DNA of 64,000 bases from contig CM076851.1 of NCBI GenBank assembly GCA_039519185.1, forward strand, positions 51,008,751 to 51,072,750, written 5' to 3'. Source of the DNA: Astragalus membranaceus. Taxonomy: Eukaryota; Streptophyta; Magnoliopsida; Fabales; Fabaceae. This document shows, piece after piece, positions 47,101-58,914 of this stretch; positions within the stretch are counted from its first letter, which is position 1; the number at the start of each line of letters is the position of its first letter. Below the pieces are notes generated by a model that was given only the letters and a program-made list of their open reading frames with translations, searched no databases and had not been told where the DNA came from. A program made the position numbers and the translations under genes.

Positions 47101-47689
47101 CAGCAAAATCTACAGCTAGGCAAACCTAACCTATTCCTAGAAAAATTCTCAACAATGAAGCTAGGAATTAGATCTCACCAAACAAAACCACTTATACTAG
47201 TTTCATGACCAGCAAACTTAAATATGAGTGCAAAACGAAGTTCATCTGTCTACTTTCTAGACTTGTTTGACTTGTACTCTCCAACCAAAGTAATTAACAT
47301 TTGCGTTGTCTAGCACGGGAAGAATTAGTTTTCATTTGAAATTTTTACATGTTATTACTTATTACAAGCCTACTTAATGGTGCTAACACATGTGCAAGAC
47401 ATTAAATTCATTTCTTTTCCTTGATGTTTAGATATAGCCACAATTTAAGTTGTTAGGTATATGTTCAAAATTCTTATGAGTATGTTTGGGAACGTTCTAC
47501 TATGGATGATGATGATACACAAACGATAAAGAAATTAATCAAGCTTAAACATAATGTAACATAAAAGGGTGAAATATGACTTACATCAAATGTATCAAAA
47601 TGGTCCTTCTTGATCATATTACCCAGCATTATGAACATTGATAGAGTAAGAAGCCCAGCTAAGGCTTGCCTCAAGTCCATTTGAGACAT
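44180..47689 (-). CDS. MSR-like: O-fucosyltransferase-like protein, MSR (mannan synthesis related) family
   Basis: Six exons on the - strand join in frame to 421 codons plus TAA: 47689-47585, 46492-46348, 46218-46148, 46044-45959, 45522-44943, 44458-44180. Residues 9-26 (ALAGLLTLSMFIMLGNMI) form a single membrane anchor after a short N-terminus, typical of a type-II Golgi protein. The lumenal part shows family sequences FSLTNGPEYHISQ, GATLILPDI, IVKVPNRVSEDYIEKKV, AMFGTLQLQ, FIAVDLRSEVL, VVYITQTKWSP, the IFPKTYTK block and the ending QKNHIAYACFC. Arabidopsis MSR1/MSR2 (GT106 relatives) influence mannan synthesis and share this length and ending. The catalytic activity of the family is not settled. 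I chose the ATG at 47689 (MSQMDLRQ); the next ATG is 47680. Exon 2 is the least conserved and its acceptor the least certain. Confidence 0.88.
45523..45958. other. Intron 4 of the MSR-like gene with repeat-like insert
   Basis: Between about 45589 and 45903 the intron holds GC-richer sequence with inverted-looking blocks (cccaacagaccggcccaatagcc and gggttgagttgggctag) unlike the rest of the intron. It resembles the ends of plant hAT elements, but I could not define termini or a target duplication. Confidence 0.35.
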
Positions 47690-48723
47690 TTTTTTTTCTT
47701 CGATAATCAAACTCTCTATCCTCTTAAAAAACTGAGTCCTCTATAGGATCATAAAGTCTCTATAAAAAGCCTTATCTCACCGACCCATGAAGAAAAAAAC
47801 ACCAAAAAAGGCATGCTGATTTAATCACCAACACGGAAATATTGTTGGAGATATATCCAAAGAAATAAAAAAAAGCCATTTCTTTTGAAACTAGAATCAT
47901 TACCCTTTTCCTCTAAAATTCATTCAATTGTGTAGGATAACTAAGTAGTACCCTATACAAGCTCAAGTTTGCTTTTGCTTTAGCTGGATTTACTTAAAAG
48001 ATGGTTGTTTCCATATATATGCACTTGGTTACTTTTGCTTAATCAAGAGGTGCATTTGAGTTTCTTATACATACATATAAGTTCCACCACCTTTTTGTTT
48101 GTTTACACATGCATGTACAATTGGTTTCATTTGCACCCTCATTTTCATCTTGCTTGTGCAAATTGTGCTCAATCCTCTTGCGTTATTCCTGGCTGAGTTA
48201 GATGCTAGCTTATTAAAGAATATGACTATATATGATAGCTTTAATTTCACATGTTGTATAAAAGTTTGGATAAGTATTTTCTTTTTGCTTTTCTTTGTCG
48301 CGTTCTGTTTCTCCCTCGGTCCAATAAGAATTTCAGTTCATTTTAGTTTTCTTACTTTGGTTCATGCATTGGACAAAATAAAATACTCTCATCGTTATAT
48401 TTCAAATTTTTTATATTAGAAGAAGGGATTATATAAACATACAGTTCGTTCATGTAATATAAGGATTTTGTTTTTGGTTATTGATTTTTTTCATTGTTAA
48501 GAGCTTGAATCTTCTGATTCTCTTGCTTCAAACGATTGCGCGCTGAGAACGGAACTTTGATTCTCTGCAATAAGTTCATGTACTCCTCCAAAGAATGTTA
48601 GGTTATGTATGAGGGATGTGTAATTGGACTACCTACTGGCGTAAAACATAAAAGATAAAATGCCGATAAAGGAAGTAAAAGACGGTAGAAATAAATTATA
48701 GATGGTTGATTGATGTGTGTTTG

Positions 48724-48775
<52 letters not shown>

Positions 48776-49522
48776 ACACACAGTCTCTGTTGGCCACTTC
48801 GGCTAGCCTACAACTTAACCACCGTTTGATCAATCAAGCTCAACGTACTACATTACGCCTAGGTCCTAAAAATTCGGAGACACGCTCCACTCTGCCACTA
48901 GCACGGGTAGTGGGGTCAAAATATCATCGCTTTGATTTCTTCGGCACTCTCCCATGTCTCTCTTGACCGCTTCAATGCCTAAACTTGGCCACGTGCATTG
49001 AATACTTGCTTCCCAAAAAGCCTTCTTGCCCCGGCCAAAATACTCCTCGGCCATGCCTCCGTTGTATCCTAGGACACTAGCTCCTCAGCCGATTGGTATT
49101 CTATCTGAGCTCTTGTATGACTGAGTTGCCACCAATAGGCAAGCATCTTCACACCATGGTGTCCACGCTCATGACTTGTCTTTAAGCATATGCACTTGAG
49201 CTCTTTCACCAAATTCTTTGCCCTTTAGCTAACTTTTTCCTACTTGACAAGCTCTCCTTCGTCGACCCCCCCCCACCCCATTGACTATACTCTACCGAGG
49301 CTACCATCATGGATAATATGTTGCTCTCACTAGAAATAGAAAGTACAAATAAGAGGGATAGAGTGATTTACGCCTATTAAGCGACTTGCTCTTCCTCTCA
49401 TGTGGCTAGACCTACCTATACTCAATGGTTCCCTAACCTCGGTCAGAGTCCTTTCCTCGGCCAACAACTTAGCAGATTTTTGGTGTTAACACAGTAGTTT
49501 CTTAAATTTTTGATTTTTCCTG
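47690..49522. other. Upstream of the MSR-like gene; no gene
   Basis: The first few hundred bases should include the promoter and 5' UTR of the - strand gene; no clear core element was identified. A CA microsatellite lies at 48726-48773. The GC-richer stretch 48780-49490 looks like decayed LTR-retrotransposon sequence, but no paired LTR or coding motif supports this. Confidence 0.45.
48726..48773 (+). repeat. (CA)n microsatellite
   Basis: About 24 uninterrupted CA units, likely polymorphic. Confidence 0.95.
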
Positions 49523-50810
49523 TAGGGTGGAAATAGGCCAGGCCGACAGACGGGGGCCTACGACCCAGCCATTGGCAGATCCATGCTTAGAGGTGTGGGG
49601 GCATTTTCCCCCGAAAATGAAAATAATTTACCTAAGTGTGCTTAATAAAAACATTTTTGCCCCCATAAAAAAGGGTTGCCCCCATATAAGTTAATTACTT
49701 TATGAATGTTTGTATAAAATAATCAGAGATATAAGAGAGAATAATCAGTACTAATTTTATTCTTTTATTCTTCTAATTATTATTGTTTTAATCTCTTCTA
49801 ACACCAAATAAACAAATGAAGAGCTTAAATATTTTGTGGTATTTAAGGAGTAGAGGCTCAAAAAGGTCTTTAAACAAAAAAAGACCTCTCTAGGAAATGA
49901 ATAGTACCAATTTGATCATTAATAAATTAAATACGAGTCAAACTAATCTCTAAAGAGGACTATAATATCTTTAAAATTATTTTAAAAGGACTAATTTAAC
50001 TAGTATTTAAGGATCAGATTGATAGTTTTCATTTTTTTCAAATTGTGTAAGTCTTTGTTTTTTTTTTTGTATCAGCTTAAATATCTACTTTCTATTGTGA
50101 CTATATTTACCTTGTAAGTATTTATAATATTTTTTCTAAAAAATTGTTTGATTATTCTTTCCCCCACCATAAAAAGTTCCCGGATCCACCACTGGGCCCA
50201 GCCAATGTCAAACCCTGGCCAGACCAATTTTTTTAAATCTATTTAAAAGCCTATTTTGCTTAAAAGGTCAGGCTGCGTGCCATCAAAAAATCATTTTAGT
50301 CCTACCAGACCGGTCTATTTAAACTAATAAAAAAAAGACCGGTCTATTTAAGTAAATATAAATAATATTTTTATTACAATTATTGTTATATTAAATTTTG
50401 TAATTGTGTTAAATCATAAATTTGCTAATATTTTTTGTTATTTTAAACATATTGCCTACATTAATTTTTTTTTACATATTTAAAGATATTGTTGTAAAAT
50501 AGAATTTAAGTTGGATCACTTGGATGTCATATAAAATAGAATTTAATAATCTCACTGATCTATTAATATCTTAGTCTGTTTACAAAACATACATCACTCA
50601 AAGGTTGTAGGTTTTCGTAAAAGAAAAAAAAATAGTGAAATAGACTTTGAAACAGGCTTTCAGGCCTTGTTATGCTTTTGAAAAGGTTAGGATAGGCCTA
50701 AAAAAATGGGCTATGACAGGCCGCAAGCTAGGCTCATACCTAACACTTTTAACGCAGGTCAGGCCCATGCATTGTAAAGCTCAGCTTGGCCCTGCCTATT
50801 CTCATCCCTA
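49523..50810. mobile_element. Outer hAT-like element, host of a nested hAT element
   Basis: The left end TAGGGTGGAAATAGGCCAGG and the complement of the right end, TAGGGATGAGAATAGGCAGG, form imperfect inverted termini of a type common in plant hAT elements. GC-rich subterminal sequence with taggcctt/ggcct blocks occurs on both sides. The 8-bp flanks do not match convincingly. It encodes nothing recognisable. The element at 49570-50194 is inserted within it. Confidence 0.55.
49570..50194. mobile_element. Inner hAT-type non-autonomous element
   Basis: The start CATTGGCAGATCC and end GGATCCACCACTG are degenerate forms of the CAGTGGCGGATCC terminus also used by the MITE at 17303. The flanks gacccagc (49562-49569) and ggcccagc (50195-50202) match at 7 of 8 bases, as expected for an old 8-bp hAT duplication. 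The interior is AT-rich and non-coding. Confidence 0.72.
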
Positions 50811-50983
50811 TTTATTTCTGGAAATTTCTTTTCTTTTTGTCCCTGTAATAAATGTGGGCCCCTACCATTGCCACATGGTCAAGAAGGATAAGATGACAAG
50901 TTGCATTTGCATGGGATGCAAAGTGGAGTGACACTTAGTGTGATGCATGAAATGCAAGTGACACTTGGTGTGTTGCATAGAAT
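50811..50983 (+). repeat. Left part of a copia LTR, cut by the CACTA insertion
   Basis: This stretch continues at 58473 once the CACTA element and one aat duplication are removed. Both sides share repeated gcaagt/catgcaaat-type sequence, and the right part ends as an LTR before a primer site. The true LTR start was not pinned down. Confidence 0.5.
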
Positions 50984-51335
50984 CACTACAAGAAAAACTG
51001 TTTTTTCCGACCAGGACTTTCCGGCGGCCGAAAAATTTCCGGCGGATTTTAGGACTTACCGGCGGATTTTATCCGCCGAAACATTTCCGGCGGATTAGTT
51101 GGTTTTTCCGGCGGATTTTTTTCCTATGCAACATTTCCGGCGGATTTTTAGGTATTTCCGATGGATTTTAAAAAACATCCGCCGAAAATGCTTGAAAATC
51201 CGCCGGAAATCCCCTGATCCGCCGGAAATCCCCTAAATCCGCTGGTAAATGTCATTTCCGGCGGATTTTTTTGAAAAGAGCGTGGAATTTGATTTTTGAA
51301 AATCCGTCGGAAATCCCCTAAATCTGCCGGTAAAT

Positions 51336-51480
51336 CACTACAAGAATTTCGGTGATTTCCGAGGGAAAAATCCCTCGGAAAAGCAGGAAAATCGGTCGGT
51401 AATTCACGTTTCCGGCAGATTCTACCTTTTGACCGTTGGACTTCGTTTTTCTATATAATCCCTTCTCCATTCTCCACTTC
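51336..51480 (+). repeat. Second CACTA-type terminus inside the transposon
   Basis: At 51336 a second CACTACAAG begins (CACTACAAGAATTTCGGTG), again preceded by aat. It has its own subterminal motif (gagggaaaaatccctcgg) unlike the outer repeats. No matching right end was found, so it is either a fragment of another CACTA family or a remnant of an end-duplication. Confidence 0.6.
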
Positions 51481-52051
51481 TTCACACTTCTACCAATACT
51501 CTCATTCTCTCTACTAAATCTCTTCTTGAAATTCCTCTCTTCCTCTCTCTACTAAATCTCTTCCTCTCTTTGGCAAATTTCTTCGATCTAAGGTATGTTT
51601 GTAACATGAGTTAATAGTTTTAGTTTTTGAATTATTTTATAATATGAGTTTGTTACTAATTTTGGTACAATATTAAAATCAATAAAATATTAATTACTTC
51701 ACTATTTATAATAAAATTTTATTACAAATTTTGTTTGCAATAATAATACAAAATAATTTATATTGAAAAAACTTATTTATTAAGTTCACTTATAAATTTT
51801 ATTAACAGATATTGTCTTATAAAAATTGAAATTTAAAATTAAATTTGCAATTATTATTTATAATGCTTAAATTAATAATATATAACATTATATAAAAATT
51901 CACTGTGTTGCTGGTAATTAATAGTTTATTGATATATCAAAATAAAGTAATTAATATATCAATATATATCAAAATATAAAGTAATTGATAGTTTATTTGA
52001 TAGTTTATTTCATTTACGTTGTAGTGTAGTACATAGATCGATCTTGAAATT

Positions 52052-55000
52052 ATGGATCGTAGTTGGATGTATGATCGATTGCTTCCTGGAAGATCCGGTT
52101 TAAAGCGACTTTTTGCAGAAGGAGTAGAAGAGTTTATTTTTTGTGTTAAGGCCCATGAAGAATTTGCGCGACAAGGCGGTATTAGATGTCCGTGCTTGAA
52201 ATGTTCCTTTCGATTTATAAAAAATGAAGAAGAAGTAGACTTGATTTGTACAATAATGGGTTTAAGCCAAATTATTGGATATCGACTCGTCACGGGGAAG
52301 TAGGACCAGCGGTAGCTGCTGCAGTTCCTGCGGTTAATGTTTCAGTTGAAGTAGTAGCTCCCACATCATGTAGTTATCCAGCGACTACGACATCTGAAGG
52401 CCAAATTATACAACCGTTAGATGTTTATCAGGGAATGATATCTGACGCTGTTGGAGTAAATTTGGATTTTGAAGAACCAGAATATGATGCTGAAGAAGTT
52501 CCAAATGAGGAAGTTCAAAGGTTTTACATGTATTTGAGTGAGACAAATAAACCATTATTTGAAGGATCTAAAGACTCAAATTTATCAATGTGTGTTCGGT
52601 TGTTGGTTCTAAAGTCTCAATTTAATGTTGCTGAGTTGTGCATGGAATATATGACCAAAATGATGTTGGATGCAACCCCCATTAGAGGGATTTTTCCGCA
52701 AAGTTATTATGAAGCTAAAAGACTGGTATCGAAGCTTGGCTTAAAATCTAAAAGAATTGATTGTTGTGTGTCTGGTTGCATGCTCTATTATAACAATGAG
52801 TTTGGCATAAATGATGGAGAGTTATCGGAATGCAAGTTGTGTGGAGAGCCAAACTATCGTGTCAGTAGGAAAGGGATGAGCAGAGGCAAACCGGTTCCAC
52901 GAAAAGCAATGTTCTATCTGCCGCTTATACCAAGGCTACAGATGATATTTACTTCAATGGAGACCGCGAGTAAAATGACGTGGCACCATCAAAATAGAAA
53001 TAATTCTGGGGAATTACGTCACCCATCTGATGGTGAAGCTTGGAAGCATTTTGATTGTGTTCATCCAGATTTTGCTAGTGATCCACGCAATGTTCGACTT
53101 GGTTTATGCTCTGATGGTTTTACACCATATATTCAAGCCTCGGCAACACCGTATTCATGTTGGCCAGTTATTGTTACCCCATACAACCTTCCTCCAGAAA
53201 TGTGTATGTCTAAACCATACATGTTTTTAAATTCTATTATTCTAGGGCCAAGTAATCCAACAGCTGATATTGACATATATTTGCAACCTTTGATTGATGA
53301 CCTAAAAAGGTTGTGGAATGGTGTTTTAACTTATGATGCAGCACGCAAACAAAATTTTGTGATGAAGGCGGCTTTGATGTGGACCATTAATGACTTCCCT
53401 GCCTATGGAATGTTGTCTGGATGGGGGACACATGGTAAGATGGCGTGTCCGATTTGCATGGTTGACACAAAGGCTTTTAGTCTTAAATACGGAGGAAAAA
53501 CTTCATGGTTTGACTCGCACCGTAGGTTCTTACCTATGGATCACCCATTTAGAAAGCAGAAATATGCGTTCATCAAGGGAAATGTTGAAACAGCTGGACC
53601 TCCTCGTAAGTTGACACCAGAGGAAGTTTGGAATAGTGTTAGGGATATCCCTCCCGTGGAAGTCGTAGCGGGTGTTGTTTCTCGTCCAGATGGCTATGGA
53701 CAATGGCACAATTGGACAAAAAAAGTATTTTTCGGGAACTTCCCTATTGGAAAGATAATCTATTGAGACACAATCTCGATGTCATGCATATAGAGAAGAA
53801 TTTTTTTGACAACATATTTAACACTGTCATGAACGTGAAAGACAAAACGAAAGACAATGAAAAAGCTAGGAAGGATATAGATCATTACTGTAGACGAAAG
53901 GATTTGTTGTTGGTTGAGCAAGGTACTAGGACTTTGAAACCCAAAGCCAATTATACTTTATCTACCGAACAAACGAAAGCAGTTTATCAGTGGATAAAAG
54001 AGTTGAAAATGCCAGACGGTTATTCTTCCAATTTATCTAGATGTGCGGATGTGGATAATGAGAGGTTACATGGGATGAAGAGCCATGATTGTCATGTATT
54101 CATGGAGTGCTTACTTCCTATCGCTTTTAGTTCATTGCCAACACACGTTTTGAATCCGCTCATTGAAATAAGTCAATACTTTAAGAATTTGTGTTCTGCA
54201 ACGCTAAAAGCTGATGATCTTTCAAAAATGGAACAAGACATCCCACTTATCTTATGCAAGTTGGAGAGAGTGTTTTCGCCTGGTTTCTTTGATTCTATGG
54301 AGCATCTACCGGTGCATCTCGCATATGAAGCTAAACTTGGCGGACCTGTCCAATACAGATGGATGTATCCGTTTGAAAGGTCAGTTAATTTTTATAATAT
54401 AAGAAACAAATTTAAAATATATGATTATTATGTTAATTAATATCATTTTCTCAAGGTTCATGGGTGATTCAAAAAGATCGGTGAAAAACAAAGCTAGAGT
54501 TGAATGATCGATATGTTCTTCTTACTTACACCGTGAAACAACACATTTTTGTTCTTATTATTTCAAGAATGAGTTTGCTCCTGGAAGCAGTAGAAATGAA
54601 ATGGATACTGAATGGCTTAGACATCATTTAGCTTTGTTTGTCTTTTGTCTACCCGGTCGTCCATCTGGGAATGAGTCAATTCACTGGCTAACAGATGAAG
54701 AGTTAAGTTCAGCACATGTTCATGTGTTGATAAACTGTACTGAGGTGCAACCATTTATTGAGTATGTTCCTCAACATTAACTATCGATCTTAATTAGTTA
54801 ATATAAAGTAGACAAATGTGTAACAATTAATTATTTCTTTTTAGGGAATTCTTGTCATCAGAGGACGTAAGTGAGCAAAATCTTCTGCTCATATTAATGC
54901 ACATTTTCCAACGTGGTTTAGGCAACATGTTTATGCCCTCCCACCAACTCCTACCAACCAACACTTGAGGAACATATCAGACGGTCCTCGAAGATGTGTT

Positions 55001-55642
55001 AAAGAATGACACACATACTTTGTCAATGGATACAAATTTCACACCAATGAATGGACACAGGGCAGAGCGACAGTCAATAGTGGAGTGTGCATGAAGGGTG
55101 TCACTGGAGGAGGTGAAGATGATTTTTATGGTGTGGTTCAACACATATATGAACTTTCGTACCCCCATCTAGATTTTAGTCAGAAGATAGTGGTTTTTTA
55201 TTGTAATTGGTTTGATCCGTCAGCTCGAGGAGCAAAGGTGAATCCAAAGTCAAATACAGCGGACATTAAAATGAATGGTAGATATCGACTGTATGATCCG
55301 TTCGTCATTGCACAAAATTTGAGACAAGTCTATTATGTCCCTTATCCATCAACGCGGACTGATAGGCGTGGTTGGCGTGTCGCAATTAAAACAAAACCAA
55401 GAGGTCGCATTGAGACAAATGATGACACGGTGGAAGATGTGCCATATCAAATGGAAGAGATGTCTAATGTAAATGAAGTGATTCAAGTTGAACCCATTAC
55501 TCGTTTATGTGATGAGCCAAACACCGGCGATGAAGTTGATGATGAAGAAGATGCCGATGAAGATGCAACAGACCACATTGGTGTATCAAGAATTCACTCC
55601 TCTGATGATGATGATTTTGAGAATGAATGGGATTCCAATTAG
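52052..55642 (+). pseudogene. TNP2-like CACTA transposase, broken
   Basis: In order: a transposase-associated domain (MDRSWMYDRLLPG; zinc-like CPCLKCS), the TNP2 domain from about 52500 (CKLCGEPNYR; LGLCSDGFTPY; WPVIVTPYNLPP; CPICM), the junction LLRHNLDVMHIEKN, then DUF4218-like and DUF4216-like regions (WFDPSARGAK; GRYRLYDPFVIAQNLRQVYYVPYPS) with a very acidic tail. Inferred exons are 52052-54379, 54456-54761 and 54845-55642. Damage: a frame change near 52235-52246, one in an A7 run near 53718-53726, a TGA near 54506 where a Gly codon is expected, and a frame change near 54885. In live elements this protein cuts the transposon ends. The A7 break could be an assembly error; the others make decay likely. 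Confidence 0.9.
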
Positions 55643-55796
55643 TTATTTATGTTTCAGCAATATATATATGTTAACCTATTTTTAATCAACGATGTAATAT
55701 ATGTTTGTTATGTTTATATATTTTTGTTTAGTATGTTTATGTTAACCTTGTTTAGTGTATGTTTGTTTGTTTAAATGTATATGTCTAGATACGGTC

Positions 55797-58107
55797 ATGG
55801 CATCTCACTCAGGATCCGATGACGAGACATATGTTCCTCCACCTGTCACGGGTGATGCCGCCAGCACTAGCAGGCGGAAGACTTCTACTCGCCTAGGGCG
55901 TCGTGTTCAGCCTGCTCGTGTTGTTGTTTCTGGTGGCAGATATTTGCCACCATCTGGGTCTGAGGGTGCTAGTACTAATACTGCAGGGGACCCAGTGATT
56001 CCTGTTGCTACTGGGGGCTTAGCCCCGACAGATGTTGATGCTGATGGGGTACGCACATTCACTGTTGACCGTGAGGTGGTCCGGTATACAACTGATGGAC
56101 GTATCATATTGGAGACTGCTGGTGATTCGTAAGTATATATATTATTATTTCTTAATTTATTTTTGTTTCCTTTTATATAACTTATATAATTTGGTGTAAT
56201 AAAATTCATCTATTTTTAATGCAGGTTTCTTCCTTCGAAGGCTACAGCTACCGCCATCACAAAAACAATCAAGGAGAATTTCACCAGCAGCTGGAAGAAT
56301 TGGACGGCTGTTAGAAAAGATACAGAGGCAATTGGGAGGATGTTAAAATCATTTTTGGTAAGTTGTTCTACGAAATAATTAATTAATTTGGTGTATTATC
56401 TTATTGACTTGATTAATTAATTTGTCTTATAATTAACAACATTATTGTAAATTTCTTAAATAGGAAAAATGTACATGGTTACCAGAGCAGCAAAGGAAAG
56501 TTGAGAGAGTCTTCCATAAGAGATGTTCCCATCGCTATTCTGAATTACTGCGGGAGGCGCGCGGTAAGAATGCGAAGCCATCTTATATGGGAGACTCAAC
56601 TTGGGCTGGGTTACAGGAGTACTGGCAGACACCAGAATTTAGGAATTTTTGTGAGAAAGCCAAGAAGAACCGTGTTTCTGAAAAAGGTGGTTGCACACAC
56701 ACAGGGGGGAGTGTTAATACTGCAACGCATCACAGGCGTTTGGTAAATTTATTACTTTATTACTTGATTAATTAATTATTTATAATTAACTTGGTTCGGC
56801 TCGGTGGTACTGCAAGGCAGGTCCCGAGTTCGATTCTCGGCTTCCCCACGGTTTATAGCCTATCCAAAGCGAACTTGCGCTGTGGGCTAGGGTAGGCGAT
56901 GCCGTAATTACCAATGAAAATCCTCAATGAGGTTGCTGGTTGGCTAGGGTTTGCATGGGGTTGGTCCTTACCCTAATCTAAACTTTTTTTGTACAAAAAA
57001 AAAACTAGTCATTTTCATGTGTATTAATTAATAATTTGTATATATATAGGAGGCGAGGGAACAAAGGGCAATCACTTTGCCTGAGTTGCATCGCTACCTT
57101 CATATGCGGGAGGACACTGGTGACTTTGCTACAGATCGGGCGAGGAATATTTAGGTAAAACTACTTTTACAATTATATATTAATGTTTATTATTTATATT
57201 AATCTTTATATCGGGCGAGGAATGTTATATTAAAACTACTTTTGCTATAGTTATTTATTTGTTGGATTATTTTTTTTAGGAGAGCTTCCAGGGTGGGCTG
57301 ACTGAGTACCATCAGTCACAATAGAGCAGTGGGGCAGCTGATATCGATCCAGTGGAGGAGGCTAGAGTAGCTCGTGGTATTTGGGAGAGAGCAGTTGGTC
57401 CCCAAAAGAGTAATCGTATGGTGGGATCAGGTGGTATTGGACCGACTGCTTTCCGAACAAGCATTATTCCGAGTCTATCAGCTTCACAATATTCTGGATC
57501 CTCGAGTACTGGTCGCTCTTATGTTCCCAATGCTGGTGAGTTGCATGCTGTTACGCAATTGACGCAGCAACTGAGCGAGGCCCAGTGTCAGCCTGCCGAG
57601 CGGCAGGAGCAAAATGAACGGGAAGTGCAGGCACTTCAGGAGAAAGCCAGGATAGCTGAGGAGCGCATGGAGGAGCAGGCTAGGGTAGCTACGAAGCGCA
57701 TCGAGGAGCAGGCTAGGTTAGCTGCGGAGCAGACTAGGCTAAATGAGGAGCGCTTTAGGTTTTTGCAGGATCAGCTGATGTCTCAGCACTTGAGGCCATC
57801 CTCATCACATATGCCATCCTACCTGCCGCAGTAGCCGCATCAGCATTACGGCGGTGCATTTCAGCAGTGGCCTCAGGAGCAGTATGCACCCCTGTTTTCC
57901 CAGCAGTATGCACCTCAGCCATACCAGCAGCCATACCAGCGGCCATACCAGCAGCCCCAGCAGCAGTCACCCCACCAGCACCCCCAGCGGCGGTCACCCC
58001 AGCAACCCCACATCGATCTTAATAATATCGATTCGATTAGTACTTTTCTTGCATCTGATGATACCTATTATCAGGGTGATGAGTCAGACCAGCAGCCACC
58101 CCAATAG
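55797..58107 (+). pseudogene. TNP1-like CACTA accessory protein, broken
   Basis: Five inferred exons: 55797-56128, 56226-56357 (start possibly 56225), 56464-56742, 57050-57154, 57280-58107. It has a Ser/Thr/Gly-rich start (MASHSGSDDE), then a Ptta/En-Spm plant transposase-type domain (NFTSSWKNWTAV; YMGDSTWAGLQEYWQTPEF; GGSVNTATHHRR), a helical Glu/Gln/Arg-rich segment (EEQARVATKRIEEQARL) probably forming a coiled coil, and a Gln/Pro repeat tail (QPYQQPYQRPYQQPQQQ). Nonsense codons: TAG at 57152-57154, TAG at about 57322 and TAG at about 57832. In En/Spm the comparable protein binds the subterminal repeats. Confidence 0.82.
56791..57004 (+). mobile_element. SINE nested in an intron of the TNP1-like gene
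   Basis: The tRNA-like head has an A-box-like ggttcggctcggtggtac and a B box gagttcgattctcgg spaced about 30 bases apart. A 150-base non-tRNA body and a tail cttttttttgtacaaaaaaaaaa follow. It lies wholly inside the intron 56743-57049. No clear target duplication was found. It is not a functional tRNA gene, as it does not close into a cloverleaf. Confidence 0.6.
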
Positions 58108-58472
58108 CTTTGGATTATTTTATTTTGTTGTATGAATATTTTTTTTATTGTATGGATATTTTTTTTTGTTGTATGGATATATATTTATTTAAATTAATGA
58201 TTAATTTTCATTCCTAATTTTTATTTTTTAAATAGTAAATTAATTAATTATTAAATTTTATTTTTTATCAATAATTAAAGTTTTTACTAAAATAATCAAT
58301 TAAAGTTTTTAATAAAATAATATTAATTTTTTAAATAAAATGATTTTTTTAAAAAAAATTATTTTTTAAAAATAATTAAATTTAAAAAAAATGGCAAGAT
58401 CCACATTTTCGGCGGATTTTTGGCTTTTTCGGCGGATTTTGCCCGCCGAAAAGTCCAGTTTTTCTTGTAGTG

Positions 58473-58914
58473 AATACAAATGGCAAGATGCATGTAAATG
58501 GCTAGTTGCAAATGAAAAGTAACTTGTTACATGTAGGGAAACTTTGTTTTCATCTCCTATAAATAGAACCTTGGCCAAAGCCATACACAACACAAGAAGC
58601 AAGAAGCACTGTCTTGCAAAGAAATCCTTGCTCAAGGGAGAAAAACAGTGAGAGAAAAATAGAGAGCCTCATAGAGAGCTATTTTGTGAGAGATATATTC
58701 TAATGAGGTCCACCTAAGGGTGAAACTTTTATATTCCCAATACCATTATAGTGGAAGTTTAAGAGGCCTATGAGTCCTGTGATTTTTCCTTGATCACATT
58801 GAGAAGATTTTTCATGCTAAAAATTTCTTGGTGTCATATTGCTTATTTTCACACTTTCGCGAGTGCCTATTTTGAGCTCACAGAGGAGGAAAATGATGAA
58901 GTCATTTCCTAACA
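58473..58914 (+). repeat. Right part of a copia 5' LTR with TATA box
   Basis: The sequence continues the LTR of 50811-50983 and holds TATAAATA at 58558-58565, a leader with gagagaaaaatagagagcc, and ends ...cctaaca. It is followed at once by tgctatcagagctc, a one-mismatch form of the TGGTATCAGAGC initiator-Met primer site. The 3' partner LTR was not found. Confidence 0.65.

Larger units (their letters stand above)
50984..58472 (+). mobile_element. CACTA (En/Spm) DNA transposon, nearly complete, 7.5 kb
   Basis: Starts CACTACAAGAAAAACTG and ends with the exact complement. It is flanked by the 3-bp duplication aat (50981-50983, 58473-58475) expected of CACTA elements. Both ends carry many copies of ttccggcggattt-type subterminal repeats, the presumed transposase-binding sites. 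It carries the two usual genes: a TNP2-like transposase (52052-55642) and a TNP1-like accessory protein (55797-58107). Both are broken, so it is not autonomous, although the ends could respond to a transposase from elsewhere. A SINE sits in an intron of the second gene. Confidence 0.95.

Noticed and set aside
47690..47710. Upstream extension of the MSR-like protein (MIIEEKK before MSQMDL)
   Set aside because: It would start from TTG, not ATG; the family N-terminus begins right before DLRQ, so ATG 47689 is preferred.
48706..48966. Small + strand protein with a His/Thr repeat
   Set aside because: Again a translated (CA)n microsatellite.
55907..56209. - strand frame opposite the TNP1-like exon
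   Set aside because: Antisense shadow; the + strand frame has splice sites and family motifs.
56791..56845. tRNA gene
   Set aside because: A and B box-like sequences are present but the fragment does not fold to a cloverleaf and is fused to a body and A-rich tail, so a SINE fits better.
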